From NCBI RefSeq assembly GCF_020991085.1, contig NZ_CP087719.1, forward strand, positions 4,050,001 through 4,114,000: 64,000 bases of DNA, written 5' to 3'. Shown in pieces: positions 25,132 through 33,114 of the stretch. The position numbers and the translations under genes are program-made. Below the pieces are notes generated by a model that searched no databases, was not told the origin of the DNA, and worked only from the letters and a program-made list of their open reading frames with translations. Position 1 is the first letter of the stretch, and each line of letters opens with the position of its first letter. Source of the DNA: Roseomonas sp. OT10 (lineage in GTDB: Bacteria > Pseudomonadota > Alphaproteobacteria > Acetobacterales > Acetobacteraceae).

Positions 25132-26036
25132 CGCACCGGACCGATGGCGTAGAGGCTTTGGGGCGTGCTCAGCAGGTTCCACAGCAGGCTGAGCGCCACG
25201 CTCAGCACCAGCGCGCCCAGCAGCGCGCGCATCTCCTCGCCCCGCAGCTTGCCGCCCATGGCGGCGCCGAACTGCGCCCCCGCCACGCCCCCGGCGAGCA
25301 GCAGCATGGTCAGCACGATATCGACCGCGCCGGTCTGCAGTGCCTGCAGCAGGGTGACGCTGGCGGTCACGAAGGTGACCTGGAACAGCGAGGTGCCGAT
25401 CGTCACCTGGGTCGGCACGCCCAGGATGTAGATCATCGCCGGCACCAGCATGAAGCCGCCGCCGACGCCCATGATGGCGGAGAGGATGCCGATGCCGAAG
25501 CCCACCGCCAGCGGCGGCAGCACGGACATGTAGAGGCGCGACTTGCGGAAGCGCACCTTGAAGGGCAGGCCGTGCGCCCAGCCGTGCTCGTGCAGCCGCG
25601 TGGGCTTGGCGTGGCGGCGGCGCAGGATGGCGCGCACGCTCTCCCGCACCATCAGCAGGCCGACCGTGCCCAGCACCACCACGTAGAAGAGGCTGACCGC
25701 GAGGTCGACCTGCCCCAGCCGCCGCAGCAGCACGAACAGCTGCGTCCCCGAGGCGGAGCCGGCCAGGCCGCCGGCGAGCAGCACCCCGCCCATCAGCGGA
25801 TCCACGTTGCCGCGCCGCCACTGCGCGATGAGGCCGGAGACGGAGGCCCCCAGGGTCTGGTTGGCGCCCGAGGCCACCGCAACCGGCGCCGGGATACCGA
25901 TCAGCAGCAGCACCGGGGTCAGCAGGAAGCCGCCCCCCACCCCGAAGAGCCCGGACAGGAACCCCACCCCTGCGCCGATTCCCAGCAGCACCAGCGCGTC
26001 CACCGACATCTCGGCGATGGGCAGGTAGACCTGCAT
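25128..26036 (-). CDS. TauE/SafE-family sulfite/anion exporter
   Basis: 302-residue inner-membrane permease with two homologous halves, each carrying the family motif: SGLFGVGGGFLLTPVLLL near residue 28 and SAIMGVGGGFMLVPAMIYILG near 180, and about eight hydrophobic helices. The family exports sulfite, sulfoacetate or other organosulfur anions, or moves sulfur compounds inward. The start at 26036 has a GAGGGG site just upstream; the open frame continues further but with no membrane character. A link to sulfite released by the SsuD-like enzyme at the left end of the window is plausible but they are 20 kb apart. Confidence 0.82.
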   Translation of the reverse strand: MQVYLPIAEMSVDALVLLGIGAGVGFLSGLFGVGGGFLLTPVLLLIGIPAPVAVASGANQTLGASVSGLIAQWRRGNVDPLMGGVLLAGGLAGSASGTQLFVLLRRLGQVDLAVSLFYVVVLGTVGLLMVRESVRAILRRRHAKPTRLHEHGWAHGLPFKVRFRKSRLYMSVLPPLAVGFGIGILSAIMGVGGGFMLVPAMIYILGVPTQVTIGTSLFQVTFVTASVTLLQALQTGAVDIVLTMLLLAGGVAGAQFGAAMGGKLRGEEMRALLGALVLSVALSLLWNLLSTPQSLYAIGPVR

Positions 26037-26167
26037 CGCGACGTCCCCTCCAGCCCTCCCCCGCCCGATCGGCCATGCCGACCGCCGGACAGAGGTATCT
26101 ACGGCGCGCCCGCCGCAGGGGACGCACCGCCATCCGCACACCATGGACTCGGGGGCGGCTGCCCCCG

Positions 26168-26243
26168 CCCGCCATCATCGCTGCGAAGATGGCGGGTTTC
26201 AGGCTATGCAGCGAGCCATGCCCTTTCGCGGTTGCGAAAAGGG
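26168..26243 (+). promoter_or_regulatory. Two hairpins in the leader before the 5'-nucleotidase gene
   Basis: A perfect 9-bp stem CCCGCCATC/GATGGCGGG (26168-26176 with 26188-26196, loop 11, followed by TTT) and a second stem CCCTTTCGC/GCGAAAAGGG with one bulged A (26221-26229 with 26234-26243, loop GGTT). They lie 25-100 bases before the probable start. They could be an attenuator or a terminator for upstream transcription. Seen in sequence; function inferred. Confidence 0.4.
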
Positions 26244-26268
26244 CGGTGGACCCTCGGAGACCATCCGC

Positions 26269-27888
26269 GTGCGACCGATCTGCAACACCCCCGTCCCCGC
26301 CCGCCCCCTGTCGCGCCGCGGCCTGCTGGGCGCCGCCCTGGCGCTGCCGCTGGCGGCCCCCGCGCTGCGGCGCGCCGCGGCCGATCCGGCCACCCGGGTC
26401 TCCCTCCTGCACTTCAACGACTTCCACTCGCACCTGGAACCGATCGTCGCGGGCGGCGCCGCCTGCCGCGCCAACGCCACCTGCTTCGGCGGCGCCGCGC
26501 GACTCGCGACCGCCGTGGCGCAGGGCCGCGCCGCCGCCCGGGCCGAAGGCCGCGCGCCCCTGCTGCTCGATGGGGGCGACGAGTTCACGGGCACGCTGTT
26601 CTTCACCAGGCACCGCGGCATGGCCGAAGCGGCGATGCAGCGCGAGCTGGGCGTGCAGGCCATGACGCTGGGCAACCACGAGTTCGACCGCGGCCCGGCC
26701 CTGCTGGGCGCGTACCTGGCCACCCTGCCCTTCCCCATCGTCTCGGCCAACCTCGACCTGGCCGACGAGCCGGCGCTGCGCGAGCAGGTGATCCCCTGGA
26801 CCGTGCTGCGCGCCGGGCGGCAGCGCTTCGCGGTGATCGGGCTGACCACGCCGGAGACGGCCAACATCGCCTCGCCCGGCCCGAACGTGCGCTTCGGCGA
26901 CCCGGCCGTGGCGACGGAGCGCGCCATCGCCGAGATCCGCGCGAAGGAGCCTGGGGCGACGGTGATGCTGCTGTCGCATTGCGGCCTGCTCGCGGACCGG
27001 ATGCTGGCGCGGCAGGTGGCGGGGATCGACCTGATCGTGGGCGGCCATTCCCACACCCTGCTCGCCAACGGGCTGGCCGAGGCGGAGGGGCCGGCCCCGG
27101 TGCTGGAGGACGGGCCGGACCGTCCCGTGCGCATCGTCCAGGCGGGGGCCTATGGCCGCTACCTCGGCCGGCTGGACCTGGACCTCGCCGAGTCCGGCCG
27201 CATCGCCGGCCATGCCGGGCTCGTGCGGGAGCTGGGCGCCGATGTCGCGCCCGACCCGGTGATGGCGGCCATCGTCGCCACCTTCGCGGCCCCCCTGGAG
27301 GAGCTGCGCCGCAGCGTGGTGGCGCGCATCCCCGAAACCCTCTCGATCGACGGCTGCCGCGTCGGCGAATGCGCCATCGGCAACCTGATGGCGGACTCCC
27401 TCCTCGCCGCCACGCCGCGGGCCGAGGTCGCGCTGTCCAATGCCGGCGGCATCCGCGCCGGGCTGGTCGCCGGCAACGTCACCATGGGCGACGTGCTGGC
27501 CATGCTGCCCTTCAACAACACCGCCGTCGTCATGCGGCTGCGCGGCGACGACCTGCGCCTGGCGCTGGAGAACGGCGTCTCCCAGGTCGCGGCCACCGCC
27601 GGGCGCTTCCCCGTCTTCGCCGGCCTCCGCGCCGCCTGGGACCCGAACGCCCCGGAGGGGAAGCGAGTGACGGTGCTGGAGGTCGCCGGCAAGCCCTTCG
27701 ACCCGGGCGCGCTCTACCGCGTGGTGACCAACAACTTCATGGCGCGCGGCGGGGACGGCTACGACAGCCTGCGCGACGGCGGCCAGGAGGTGGTGGATAT
27801 CGGCACGCCCTTGCAGGACCCGCTGATCGACTTCCTCACCGCCGGGCGCCCACTGCCGGGCATCGACGGCCGCCTGGGGCGACGCTGA
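26269..27888 (+). CDS. ushA: Exported 5'-nucleotidase/2',3'-cyclic phosphodiesterase-like metallophosphatase (UshA type)
   Basis: Two-domain exported nucleotidase, 539 aa from the GTG at 26269. N-terminal Tat-like signal LSRRGLLGAALALPLAAPALRRAAA. Metallophosphoesterase domain: LLHFNDFHSHLEP, LLLDGGDEFTGTLFF, MTLGNHEFDRG, LLSHCG and VGGHSHTLLANG, all metal-ligand blocks of the family. C-terminal substrate domain: NLMADSLLAATPRAEVALSNAGGIRAG and RVVTNNFMARGGDGYDSL. It would dephosphorylate nucleotides in the periplasm for salvage of phosphate and nucleosides. Start choice: GGAGA at 26256-26260 sits 8 bases before the GTG; in-frame ATGs at 26206 and 26218 would put a long odd tail before the signal. 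Confidence 0.85.
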   Translation: MRPICNTPVPARPLSRRGLLGAALALPLAAPALRRAAADPATRVSLLHFNDFHSHLEPIVAGGAACRANATCFGGAARLATAVAQGRAAARAEGRAPLLLDGGDEFTGTLFFTRHRGMAEAAMQRELGVQAMTLGNHEFDRGPALLGAYLATLPFPIVSANLDLADEPALREQVIPWTVLRAGRQRFAVIGLTTPETANIASPGPNVRFGDPAVATERAIAEIRAKEPGATVMLLSHCGLLADRMLARQVAGIDLIVGGHSHTLLANGLAEAEGPAPVLEDGPDRPVRIVQAGAYGRYLGRLDLDLAESGRIAGHAGLVRELGADVAPDPVMAAIVATFAAPLEELRRSVVARIPETLSIDGCRVGECAIGNLMADSLLAATPRAEVALSNAGGIRAGLVAGNVTMGDVLAMLPFNNTAVVMRLRGDDLRLALENGVSQVAATAGRFPVFAGLRAAWDPNAPEGKRVTVLEVAGKPFDPGALYRVVTNNFMARGGDGYDSLRDGGQEVVDIGTPLQDPLIDFLTAGRPLPGIDGRLGRR

Positions 27889-27948
27889 GCGCACCGTCTT
27901 GCCGGCCGGCGCCTCCGGTGCCCTGATCCCCGCGAGAAGGAGTCGCCG

Positions 27949-28185
27949 ATGCGCCGTCTGATGCCCGCCCTGGCCCTGCCCCTGCTGCTCGCCGCCTGCG
28001 GCGGAGGAGAGGCCGGCCCCGCCGAGCGCACCGGCCGCTCGCTGGACCGCGCCGCCGAACGCACCGGCGCCGCCGTGGGCCGCGGCGCCCGCGCCACGGG
28101 CGACGCCCTCGGCCGCGCCGGCAACTGGGTGGGAGAGAAGATGGACCCCGCCCCGGAACCCGCCGCGCCAGCCCGGGCCTACTGA
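27949..28185 (+). CDS. Small lipoprotein with glycine/alanine/arginine repeats
   Basis: 78-residue predicted lipoprotein: MRRLMPALALPLLLAACGGG with lipobox LAAC and the acylated cysteine at residue 17. The mature part is a low-complexity amphipathic stretch with recurring RTGxxxxRA, GRGARATGDALGRAG units, ending in a proline-rich tail. A good ribosome site (GAGAAGGAG, about 27933) precedes the ATG, so it is likely a real gene. Resembles small entericidin-like or envelope-stress lipoproteins only in size and composition; no function claimed. It lies 60 bp after the nucleotidase gene and may be co-transcribed. Repeat copy 3 begins about 70 bp after its stop. Confidence 0.65.
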   Translation: MRRLMPALALPLLLAACGGGEAGPAERTGRSLDRAAERTGAAVGRGARATGDALGRAGNWVGEKMDPAPEPAAPARAY

Positions 28186-28255
28186 CCGAGGCGCCGCCCC
28201 GATCATCTCGGGGCTCGCCAACCCACTGCGTCGTTCCCCCGGCAGCCGCAGGAAC

Positions 28256-28665
28256 CCATCCGGACGGCGGGATGCCTTGGTCCGTGCCGGCGTGGTAGCC
28301 GTGGCCCGGGGGCAAGGCGCTGCCTCGCCCCCGTACCCCCACTCCGCCAGGACCCTGCGGGCCCTGGACCCGATGGGTGCTGCCGCAGGACAGCCTGACA
28401 CGGGGTCACAGTGCCGAGGAGCCATGCTCCTCGGCGGGCACGGCCTCCATGCTCGCGGACGCCTTCTGAAGTTTTTCCAGAGTCCCACCTGTCCGCGCGC
28501 CGTCAGGGTTCAGCCCGCAGGCTGACGGCGGCCAAGAAGCACCAGACTCCCAGCGGGGTCCGGGGCCCGCTTGTGGCCCCGGCAGGGGAGGGTCTGGGAG
28601 GGGACGGCGTCCCCTCCCGGTCCGCCGCCGGAACGCCACAGCACAACGGGTCAGATCGTTCAGCC
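28256..28665 (-). repeat. Interspersed structured repeat, copy 3 (reverse)
   Basis: Full copy with a clean left terminus (CCGGACGGCGGGATG at about 28259) and all internal hairpins; the GGAGGGGACG/CGTCCCCTCC palindrome is near 28598. Lies between the convergent lipoprotein and DHA2 exporter genes. The right end is diverged beyond the CACAGCAC block. About 90 bp of unremarkable DNA separates it from the exporter stop. Confidence 0.9.
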
Positions 28666-28753
28666 GCCGGTGTCAGGTCCTGCCGGACAGGGGGCCGCAG
28701 GGGCAGGGCGGGTCCATCCCCGTCGCGCGTGGCCGGCCGCCGGACGTGTCCGG

Positions 28754-30301
28754 TCAGCCTGTTCCGGCCTGCATGCGTCCGCGCAGGGCCTGGACGGGGA
28801 TGGTCATCACCAGGGCGAAGGCCAGGCACATCATCACGCCGCTGAGGGTGAAGGAGGCGGCGATGGCGCCGCGATAGGCGTCGACCACGGCGGCGTGCTG
28901 GGGGCCGCCCAGGGTTTCCACCTCGCGGATGCCGTGTTCCAGCAGGGCCGGGACGTCGATCCCCACGGCCTGCGCCGCCAGGCGGCTGTTCAGCCAGGCG
29001 ATCATCAGGGCCCCGGAGAGGGAGACGCCCAGCGCGCCGCCGAGGGAGCGGATGAAGTTCATCGAGGAGGTGGCGACGCCCATCTGGGCCTGCGGCACGG
29101 CGTTCTGCACCGCGACCGTGACGTTGGGCATGCCGACGCCCATGCCGAGGCCCAGCGCCAACAGGACGCAGCCGAAGGCGAAGGGGCTGGCGTCGAGCCG
29201 CGCCATGACGGCCAGGGCGGCCAGGGCGAAGGCCTCCAGCCCCACGCCCGCCAGCAGGAAGGGCTTCAGGCGCCCGGTGGCCGAGACCATCCGGCCGCCG
29301 AGAACGGAGGAGAAGAGCATGCCGCCGACCTGCGGCAGCATCATCATCCCCGCCCTGACCGGGGTCATGCCCAGCACCAGCTGGAAGTAGAGCGGCAGGA
29401 AGACCGTGGCGCCGAGCATGGCGAAGACCATCAGCCCCGCCGTGGAGACGCCCAGGGTGAAGGTGCGGATGCGGAAGAGCGGCAGGTTGACGATGGGCTC
29501 CGCCGCCCGGCGCTCCTGCCGCAGGAACAGGGCGAAGAGCGCCAGCACCGCCACGCCCAGGCCCAGGATGACGGGCGAGACCCAGCCATGCTCCGTCCCG
29601 CCCCAGCTCAGCAGCAGGAGCAGGGCCGTGGTCCCCGCGGCGAGGAGCGCCGCCCCGGCATAGTCGATCCGCCGGGCGGCCAGCGGCGCCGGGGGCGAGC
29701 GCAGCCCCATGGCCAGCATGGCCAGCGCCAGCGCGCCCAGCGGCAGGTTCACGTAGAACACCCAGTGCCAGGACAGCGCCGAGGTCAGCGCGCCGCCGAT
29801 CAGCGGCCCAGCCACGCTGCTGACGGCGAAGGCCCCGGTGAACAGGCCCTGGTAGCGGCCGCGCTCGCGCGGCGGCACCACGTCGCCGATCACCGTCTGC
29901 GCCAGGGTGATGAGCCCGCCGGCGCCCAGCCCCTGGAGCGCGCGGAAGGCGATCAGCTGCGTCATGGACTGCGCCAGGCCGCACAGCGCGGAGCCGAGCA
30001 GGAACAGCCCGATCGCCACCATGAACAGGCGCCGCCGGCCGTACATGTCGCTCAGCTTGCCGTAGAGCGGCGTGGTGGCGGTGGAGGTGAGCATGAAGGC
30101 CGTCACCACCCAGGACAGGTGGGAGGCGCCGCCCAGGTCGGCCACGATGCGCGGCAGGGCGGTGGCGACGATGTTCTGGTCCAGCGCCGCCAGCACCAGC
30201 ACCAGCAGAGCGCCGCCCATGATGATGCGGAAGCGACGGGCCGGGAGGGAGGGCGGCGGGGCGGGCGGGGCGAGGCGCTCGGCGGGGGTGTTGACGTCCA
30301 T
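28754..30301 (-). CDS. MFS drug:proton antiporter, DHA2 (EmrB/QacA) family
   Basis: 515-residue, 14-helix exporter of the inner membrane. DHA2 signatures: ALDQNIVATALPRIVADLG (helix 1 motif D1), YGKLSDMYGRRRLFM (motif A), FRALQGLGAGG (motif B) and SVAGPLIGGALTSALSWHWVFYVNLPLG (motif C). It would use the proton gradient to expel a hydrophobic or amphipathic compound. No membrane-fusion partner (EmrA) or regulator is adjacent. Start at ATG 30301; a GTG three codons upstream is possible. Substrate unknown. Confidence 0.85.
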   Translation of the reverse strand: MDVNTPAERLAPPAPPPSLPARRFRIIMGGALLVLVLAALDQNIVATALPRIVADLGGASHLSWVVTAFMLTSTATTPLYGKLSDMYGRRRLFMVAIGLFLLGSALCGLAQSMTQLIAFRALQGLGAGGLITLAQTVIGDVVPPRERGRYQGLFTGAFAVSSVAGPLIGGALTSALSWHWVFYVNLPLGALALAMLAMGLRSPPAPLAARRIDYAGAALLAAGTTALLLLLSWGGTEHGWVSPVILGLGVAVLALFALFLRQERRAAEPIVNLPLFRIRTFTLGVSTAGLMVFAMLGATVFLPLYFQLVLGMTPVRAGMMMLPQVGGMLFSSVLGGRMVSATGRLKPFLLAGVGLEAFALAALAVMARLDASPFAFGCVLLALGLGMGVGMPNVTVAVQNAVPQAQMGVATSSMNFIRSLGGALGVSLSGALMIAWLNSRLAAQAVGIDVPALLEHGIREVETLGGPQHAAVVDAYRGAIAASFTLSGVMMCLAFALVMTIPVQALRGRMQAGTG

Positions 30302-30435
30302 CCTGCTCACGGCGATCGGTGCGGGGGACGGATGCACCCCCCGGGCGATCCCGTCCAGCCACGCCGCCGCCGCGCGCGCATGCGTGACCGGGCACCGGAT
30401 GGGGCGGCGCGACGGGACGGCGGGACCGCCGGGGC

Positions 30436-31278
30436 TCAGCCGGCGGGCCAGGGCTCCCGCCCGTACCAGCGGCGGATCTTGGGCGAGACGATGGCCGAGG
30501 CGGCCAGCACCGTCAGCCCGCCATCCACCGGCAGGTCCACGCCGTTGACGAAGCCCGCCTCGTCGGAGGCGAGGAACAGCGCGGCATAGGCCACGTCCTC
30601 CGGCTCCCCGGCGCGGCCCACCGGATAGGCTTCGAGGGTGGTGCGCAGGTCGGACTCGCTCAGCCCCTCGCGGGTGCGTTCGGTCAGCACCAGCCCGGGC
30701 GAGAGGGCGTTGCAGCGGAGGCCGCGTGGCCCGTACTCGATGGCGATCTGCAAGGTCAGCGCGCACACCCCGCCCTTGGCGGCGGTGTAGGCGGGCAGGC
30801 GCGGGTTGCCGTGGATCTGGTTGACCGAGGCGAGGTTGACGATGCTGCCGCGCCCGCGCGGGACCATCGCGCCGACCGCCGCGCGGCACATCCGGAACAC
30901 CTGGCCCAGGCAGTTCTCCTGCGCGAAGGCCCAGTCCTCGTCGGTGGTGTCGAGCAGCGACGTCGCGCCATAGGCGGCGGCGTTGTTCACCAGGATGTCC
31001 AGCGGCCCCAGCGCCTCCGCCGCCGCGACCAGCCGGGCGGGGGCGGCGGGGTCCGCCACATCGGCTACCACGGGGCGCAGCACACCGCCCGCCGCCGCGA
31101 CCTCGGCCGCCAGCGCATCCAGCCCCTCCGCCGTGCGATCGCAGGCGAGGACGGCGGCGCCGGCCGCGGTGAAGAGGCGCGCGATGCCGCGCCCGATCCC
31201 CTGGCCCGCGCCGGTGACCAGGGCGGTGCGCCCGGCCAGCCGCCCGGCGACGGGGCCGCGCGCGACGGGCGTGCTCAT
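30436..31278 (-). CDS. Short-chain dehydrogenase/reductase
   Basis: 280-residue classical SDR. NAD(P) site TGAGQGIGRGIA near residue 23, acidic residue after beta2 (CDRTAEG), NNAAAYG, the catalytic triad Ser in IVNLASVNQ, Tyr and Lys in YTAAKGG, and SPGLVLTERTREG. It overlaps the MalG-type permease gene by ATGA on the minus strand and so is part of the sugar importer operon, where an ATPase gene would usually stand. It probably oxidises the imported sugar or polyol (inference). Confidence 0.82.
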   Translation of the reverse strand: MSTPVARGPVAGRLAGRTALVTGAGQGIGRGIARLFTAAGAAVLACDRTAEGLDALAAEVAAAGGVLRPVVADVADPAAPARLVAAAEALGPLDILVNNAAAYGATSLLDTTDEDWAFAQENCLGQVFRMCRAAVGAMVPRGRGSIVNLASVNQIHGNPRLPAYTAAKGGVCALTLQIAIEYGPRGLRCNALSPGLVLTERTREGLSESDLRTTLEAYPVGRAGEPEDVAYAALFLASDEAGFVNGVDLPVDGGLTVLAASAIVSPKIRRWYGREPWPAG

Positions 31279-32120
31279 CCCTTCACCGCCCCGGCCGTCA
31301 GGCCCTGGACGAAGAAGCGCTGCACGAAGCCGAAGGCGACCACCACCGGCAGGGAGGCGAGCAGCGAGGCCGCCATCGCCCCGCCCCAGTCGCTCCGCGC
31401 CTCGCCCAGATAGCCCAGCAGCAGCCCCGGCCCCACGGTGCGCAGCGCCGGGTCGGTGATGAGGGTCAGGGCGTAGAGCAGGTCGTTCCAGGCCCACATG
31501 AAGGCGTAGAGCCCGACCGTCACCAGCCCGGGGATGGAGAGCGGCAGGACGATGCGCCGCAGGATCAGCCATTCCCCCGCCCCGTCGGCCCGCGCGGCCT
31601 CCAGGATGTCGTCGGGGATGGCGGCGAAGTTGCTGTAGAGCATGTAGATCCCCGGCGGCAGGGCGAAGACCACGTAGGACAGCACCAGCCCCAGCCGCGT
31701 GTCGAGCAGCCCCGCCCGCTGCAGCAGCGGATGCAGGCTGAGCAGCAGCACGGCGAAGGGGAACATCTGCGCCGCGATCATCAGCAGCATCAGCGCCCGC
31801 CGGCCGCGGTAGCGGAACTTGGCGAAGCTGTAGCCCGCCATCGCCGCCAGGGCCGTCGTCAGCAGCGCCCCGCCGCCGGCGGTGACCAGGCTGTTCCACA
31901 ATTGCCGCGGCAGCTCGCTGCGCGTCAGCGCGCGGGCATAGTTCAGCAGGGTGGGCGATTGCGGCAGGAGGGAGGGGCGCTGGACGAAGATCTCCGCCTC
32001 GGGCTTGAGCGAGGTGAGGACCAGCCACAGCATCGGCAGGAACAGGAAGCCGCCGATCGCCAGCGCGACCAGGGCGAAGCCCAGCTTCGCGCGGGGGGAG
32101 GAGAGGTCGAGCGTCGTCAT
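31275..32120 (-). CDS. Carbohydrate ABC transporter permease, MalG-like
   Basis: 281-residue inner-membrane permease with six hydrophobic helices. The ATPase-contact EAA loop reads EAARADGAGEWLILRRIVLPLSIPG near residue 190, and the N-terminus has the MalG-type FLPMLWLVLTSLKPEAEIF. Forms a heterodimer with the MalF-like protein encoded 46 bp upstream in the transcript. Overlaps the SDR gene at its 3' end. Substrate probably a sugar, polyol or oligosaccharide. Confidence 0.87.
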   Translation of the reverse strand: MTTLDLSSPRAKLGFALVALAIGGFLFLPMLWLVLTSLKPEAEIFVQRPSLLPQSPTLLNYARALTRSELPRQLWNSLVTAGGGALLTTALAAMAGYSFAKFRYRGRRALMLLMIAAQMFPFAVLLLSLHPLLQRAGLLDTRLGLVLSYVVFALPPGIYMLYSNFAAIPDDILEAARADGAGEWLILRRIVLPLSIPGLVTVGLYAFMWAWNDLLYALTLITDPALRTVGPGLLLGYLGEARSDWGGAMAASLLASLPVVVAFGFVQRFFVQGLTAGAVKG

Positions 32121-32166
32121 CCCGCCTTCCTCGTCGGGGGCCTCGCCGGGGGCCTCGCCTGGAGCC

Positions 32167-33114
32167 TCACCGGGCGTCCCGCAGGATCGAGCGCAGGTAG
32201 ATCACCGACGGCACGGCGATGGTGGCGAACCACACCACGCCCACCGCGGCGGCGAGGCCGGTGTTCCAGTTGCCGAAGGCCTGGCGCTGCACCTCCACCG
32301 ACAGCACGGTGGTGGCGCGCACCGGCCCGCCGCCGGTCATGGCGTAGATCACGTCGAACTGCTGGAGGTTGCCCATCGCCCCCAGCACCAGCACGATCGC
32401 CATGGTCGGCCGCAGGTGCGGCAGCACGACGTGGCGCAGCACGCGGCGGTTGCCCGCGCCGTCGATGCGCGCCGCCTCGACCAGCTCGCCCGGCAGGCTC
32501 TGGAGACCGGCCAGGAAGAAGGCGGCGAAGAGCGGCACGGAGAGCCAGGTCTTGGCCGCCACCACCGCCGCCATCGCGCCCGCCGGATCGGCCAGCCAGG
32601 CGACGGGGGCGTCCAGGGCGCCGGCCGAGAGCAGCCCCGCGTTCAGCACCCCGTACTGGGCGTTGAAGATCCAGGCCCAGAGGAAGGCCGTCACCGTCGA
32701 GGGCAGCACCCAGGGCAGCATGGAGGCCGCCCGCACCGCCGCGCGGCCGCGGAAGGGGTGGTTCAGCACCAGCGCCCAGGCGAGGCCGAGGGCGAAGGTC
32801 AGCGCCGTGGCGGCCCCCACGAAGACCAGCGTGTTGCGCCAGATCTCGCCCGCCGCCTCGTCCTCGAACAGCGAGCGGAAGTTGCCCAGCCCGATGAAGC
32901 GCGGCTCCGGGCTCAGCAGCGTCGAGCGCTGGGTGGACATCCACAGCGAGCGCAGGAAGGGGAACAGGATCACCGCGCCATAGGCGAGCAGCGCCGGCAG
33001 CATCAGCAGCACGCCGAAGCGCGCCTCGCCGCCGCCCCCCTCGCCGGCACGGCGCCGTCGGTTGCGCGGCCGGGGCGGCGCGGCGGAGCCCGACGCCGCA
33101 GCCGCCCCGCTCAA
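32167..33114 (-). CDS. Carbohydrate ABC transporter permease, MalF-like
   Basis: 315-residue permease from a TTG at 33114 that overlaps the stop of the binding-protein gene (TTGA). A basic, proline/arginine-rich cytoplasmic tail of about 30 residues precedes the first helix (GVLLMLPALLAYGAVILFPFL). EAA loop EAARIDGAGNRRVLRHVVLPHLRPT near 215. No ATG or GTG is suitably placed, so TTG is the best start; the open frame continues into the preceding gene as a shadow. Partner of the MalG-like protein. Confidence 0.83.
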   Translation of the reverse strand: MSGAAAASGSAAPPRPRNRRRRAGEGGGGEARFGVLLMLPALLAYGAVILFPFLRSLWMSTQRSTLLSPEPRFIGLGNFRSLFEDEAAGEIWRNTLVFVGAATALTFALGLAWALVLNHPFRGRAAVRAASMLPWVLPSTVTAFLWAWIFNAQYGVLNAGLLSAGALDAPVAWLADPAGAMAAVVAAKTWLSVPLFAAFFLAGLQSLPGELVEAARIDGAGNRRVLRHVVLPHLRPTMAIVLVLGAMGNLQQFDVIYAMTGGGPVRATTVLSVEVQRQAFGNWNTGLAAAVGVVWFATIAVPSVIYLRSILRDAR

